Below, piece by piece: positions 5,083-6,203 of a stretch of DNA of 6,203 bases (positions are counted from its first letter, which is position 1; each line of letters begins with the position of its first letter). A program made the translations under genes and the position numbers. The stretch spans positions 1 to 6,203 of the forward strand of contig CAZAQS010000279.1 of assembly GCA_964486825.1 (NCBI GenBank), in the 5' to 3' direction. The stretch comes from CAZAQS01 sp964486825. GTDB lineage: Bacteria; Chloroflexota; Anaerolineae; Anaerolineales; UBA4823. The notes under the pieces are model-generated. The model searched no databases. It saw only the letters and a list, made by a program, of their open reading frames with translations, and was not told the DNA's origin.

Positions 5083-5574
5083 TTAATTTACGCTATGAAA
5101 CCCCAGCGTGCGGAAGACCACCCGCATCAACGCGTGGCCGAAGTCCGGCTTAAGATACTGGTTCGGGCAGGCGCCGGGGATTACGCTGATGCCGTTCTCC
5201 CGGCATACCTGTACCGCCTCCTGGGAGACGCTGGTCATGCTCGCTGCCAGACCGGGCTTGGTGCCCATCAAGCAATGCATCCAGACATGCTTGATGCCCA
5301 GCTCGACGCACTGCTGGACGACCTGCTCAGTCACTCGGGGGTTAGCGAGGATGAAAACCGCTTCTGGCTGATCCGGAATGGAGGCCAGGTCCGGGTAGCA
5401 AGGGTCGCCCTCAAAAGCCTCCAGTCGCGGGTTGACCGCGCTGACTCGGTAGCCGGCCTGCTTGAATTTGCGGTAGCCCAGGTTGCAGCCCGTCTCGCGT
5501 TTATCCGAGACGCCGACCACGGCGATCTTTTTCTGCGCCAGGAAGTCTTGCACGAGGGTATCGATTTTTGCCAT
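5083..5574 (-). CDS. CoA-binding domain protein (CoA_binding_2, YccU-like)
   Basis: A 163-residue single-domain Rossmann protein of the CoA_binding_2 family (usually 130-160 residues). Strand 1 and the nucleotide-binding turn are IAVVGVSDKRETGCNLGY (17-34). Strand 2 with its NP motif is YRVSAVNPR (42-50), then CYPDLASIPDQPEAVFI (59-75) and HVWMHCLMGT (96-105). The conserved family end IPGACPN (132-138) and a GHALMR segment follow. Family members are thought to bind CoA or acyl-CoA; the physiological role is mostly unknown. The start at 5572-5574 is supported by AAGGAG (5580-5585), five bases away. It stands upstream of the flavodoxin-like gene and after a 128-base gap with a dyad, so it may be the first gene of its own transcript. 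Confidence 0.88.
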   Translation of the reverse strand: MAKIDTLVQDFLAQKKIAVVGVSDKRETGCNLGYRKFKQAGYRVSAVNPRLEAFEGDPCYPDLASIPDQPEAVFILANPRVTEQVVQQCVELGIKHVWMHCLMGTKPGLAASMTSVSQEAVQVCRENGISVIPGACPNQYLKPDFGHALMRVVFRTLGFHSVN

Positions 5575-5654
5575 GTTAACTCCTTTCTAGTTTTCTTGTT
5601 GCGCTCAAAGTGCACTGGATGTCCTGAGAGCATATACCTGCCACCTGACGCGGC

Positions 5655-5686
5655 TAGCAGATGCAAGTCAGGCATTCGATCTGCTA
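5655..5686. promoter_or_regulatory. Inverted repeat upstream of the CoA-binding gene, possible operator
   Basis: TAGCAGAT (5655-5662) and ATCTGCTA (5679-5686) are perfect 8-bp arms separated by 16 bases, in the 128-base gap between the membrane protein stop and the CoA-binding gene. The arms are 24 bases apart centre to centre, a little over two helical turns. No T-run follows on either strand, so it does not look like a terminator. A dimeric regulator site or an RNA hairpin are both possible. I find no convincing -10/-35 pair nearby. Confidence 0.4.
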
Positions 5687-5702
5687 ATACAAAGGTTTCC
5701 GG

Positions 5703-6128
5703 CTAAAGACCCAGCAATCTGGAGGACCAATTTGTCCAAAGCAGAGTTACCAAGATGCCGATATTGGCGCCGATTCCCAGAGCGTAGATCGGATGAAGAT
5801 AGATCGTGAGCATAATTAGCGAGATCGCCGCGCCGCCAATTGCCAGGGGTCCCACCCAAGCACTTGGGACGAGGACGCCCAATACGCCCAGCCCCGCCGC
5901 TACTAGAGCGACGCCGCCTGCCAGGTTAAGAAGCAGGATCAGTGTGGTTAAAGGCATTCGTTCGAGGCCCAGGCCAGAAAGCAGCCATGACTGTCCCAGG
6001 TTGGTCGGCCACCAGCTTACCCAGGCCGGGTTTTGAATCCCTCCGCTGGGCGGCTTGAAGCTACCCGAGGATTGGGCAGCTACAATTAAGCCATGCACGA
6101 TTAGCAAAATACCGATCAGGATTTTCAT
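5703..6128 (-). CDS. Small four-helix membrane protein of unknown function
   Basis: A 141-residue protein with an N-terminal hydrophobic segment (1-19), a polar loop rich in P, S and W (20-45, including PAWVSWWP), and three further helices (about 60-84, 87-108 and 112-133). The layout recalls DoxX-like or other small four-helix membrane families, but I do not recognise it firmly. The start at 6126-6128 has GGAG (6136-6139) seven bases upstream and overlaps by ATGA the end of the rhodanese-like gene, so the two should be translated together. The protein resembles the damaged one at 3686-4000. A link to sulfur metabolism is only suggested by its neighbour. Confidence 0.75.
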   Translation of the reverse strand: MKILIGILLIVHGLIVAAQSSGSFKPPSGGIQNPAWVSWWPTNLGQSWLLSGLGLERMPLTTLILLLNLAGGVALVAAGLGVLGVLVPSAWVGPLAIGGAAISLIMLTIYLHPIYALGIGANIGILVTLLWTNWSSRLLGL

Positions 6129-6203
6129 GCTGTTGCTCCATTCAAACCATCTATCACGACCCAGGCCTTCATCCCCTCTTCCACGTTAAATGCTTCAGCT
6201 GGC
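6125..6203 (-). CDS. C-terminal end of a rhodanese-like protein (N-terminus outside window)
   Basis: The last 25 codons of a minus-strand gene run in from the window edge and stop at TGA 6125-6127. The fragment contains AFNVEEGMKAWVVIDGL, which matches the final strand-helix of rhodanese domains, commonly written N-V-x-G-G-M-x-A-W followed by G-L-P. The catalytic cysteine loop would lie upstream of the window, so activity cannot be judged. Rhodaneses move sulfane sulfur or act as sulfur carriers; many are fused to other domains, so the complete protein could be larger. Its TGA overlaps the ATG of the membrane protein gene. The call rests on one short motif. Confidence 0.58.
   Translation of the reverse strand, partial: PAEAFNVEEGMKAWVVIDGLNGATA

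Noticed and set aside
5095..5706. A 203-codon plus-strand frame opposite the CoA-binding gene.
   Set aside because: It mirrors a well-recognised Rossmann protein and shows no domain of its own.

Overview
All credible genes in this window lie on the minus strand, so the order of transcription runs from position 6203 down to 1. I see no rRNA, tRNA, CRISPR array, transposase or phage gene. The moderate-to-high GC content and the pairing of a divergent sigma factor with a zinc-motif anti-sigma protein carrying a beta-rich C-terminal extension suggest a bacterium of the Chloroflexota, possibly Anaerolineae. This is an inference from protein style, not a proven assignment.

Upstream block (6203 to about 4063): the C-terminal tail of a rhodanese-like protein overlaps by ATGA a small four-helix membrane protein (5703-6128). 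A 128-base gap with an 8-bp inverted repeat follows. Then come a CoA-binding Rossmann protein (5083-5574), a flavodoxin-fold protein (4408-5007) and a YCII-domain protein (4063-4329). They are small proteins linked to redox, sulfur or cofactor chemistry, closely spaced and probably co-transcribed at least in part.

Middle block (about 4066 to 3407): a membrane protein (3686-4000) looks like a divergent paralogue of the 5703-6128 protein but has no usable start for its first helix, so it is probably 5'-damaged. It is followed by a 23-codon remnant-like ORF and a non-coding stretch packed with inverted repeats (about 3457-3535). This block looks like decaying or structured sequence.

Downstream membrane block (3406 to 1555): a CPBP-family intramembrane protease homologue with all its catalytic motifs, then an unrecognised polytopic membrane protein of 300 residues. 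The latter is preceded by an 8-codon mini-ORF with a near-perfect Shine-Dalgarno sequence and an ATGA overlap.

Regulatory block (about 1554 to 1): a promoter-like sequence, a strong hairpin plus T-tract terminator lying between that promoter and the next gene, then an ECF-like sigma factor (600-1322) and its probable anti-sigma partner (560 to beyond position 1). The terminator may simply end the upstream transcript, or it may act as an attenuator in the leader of the sigma/anti-sigma operon. This leader is the most interesting regulatory candidate in the window. I do not see a convincing new defence or biosynthetic system.
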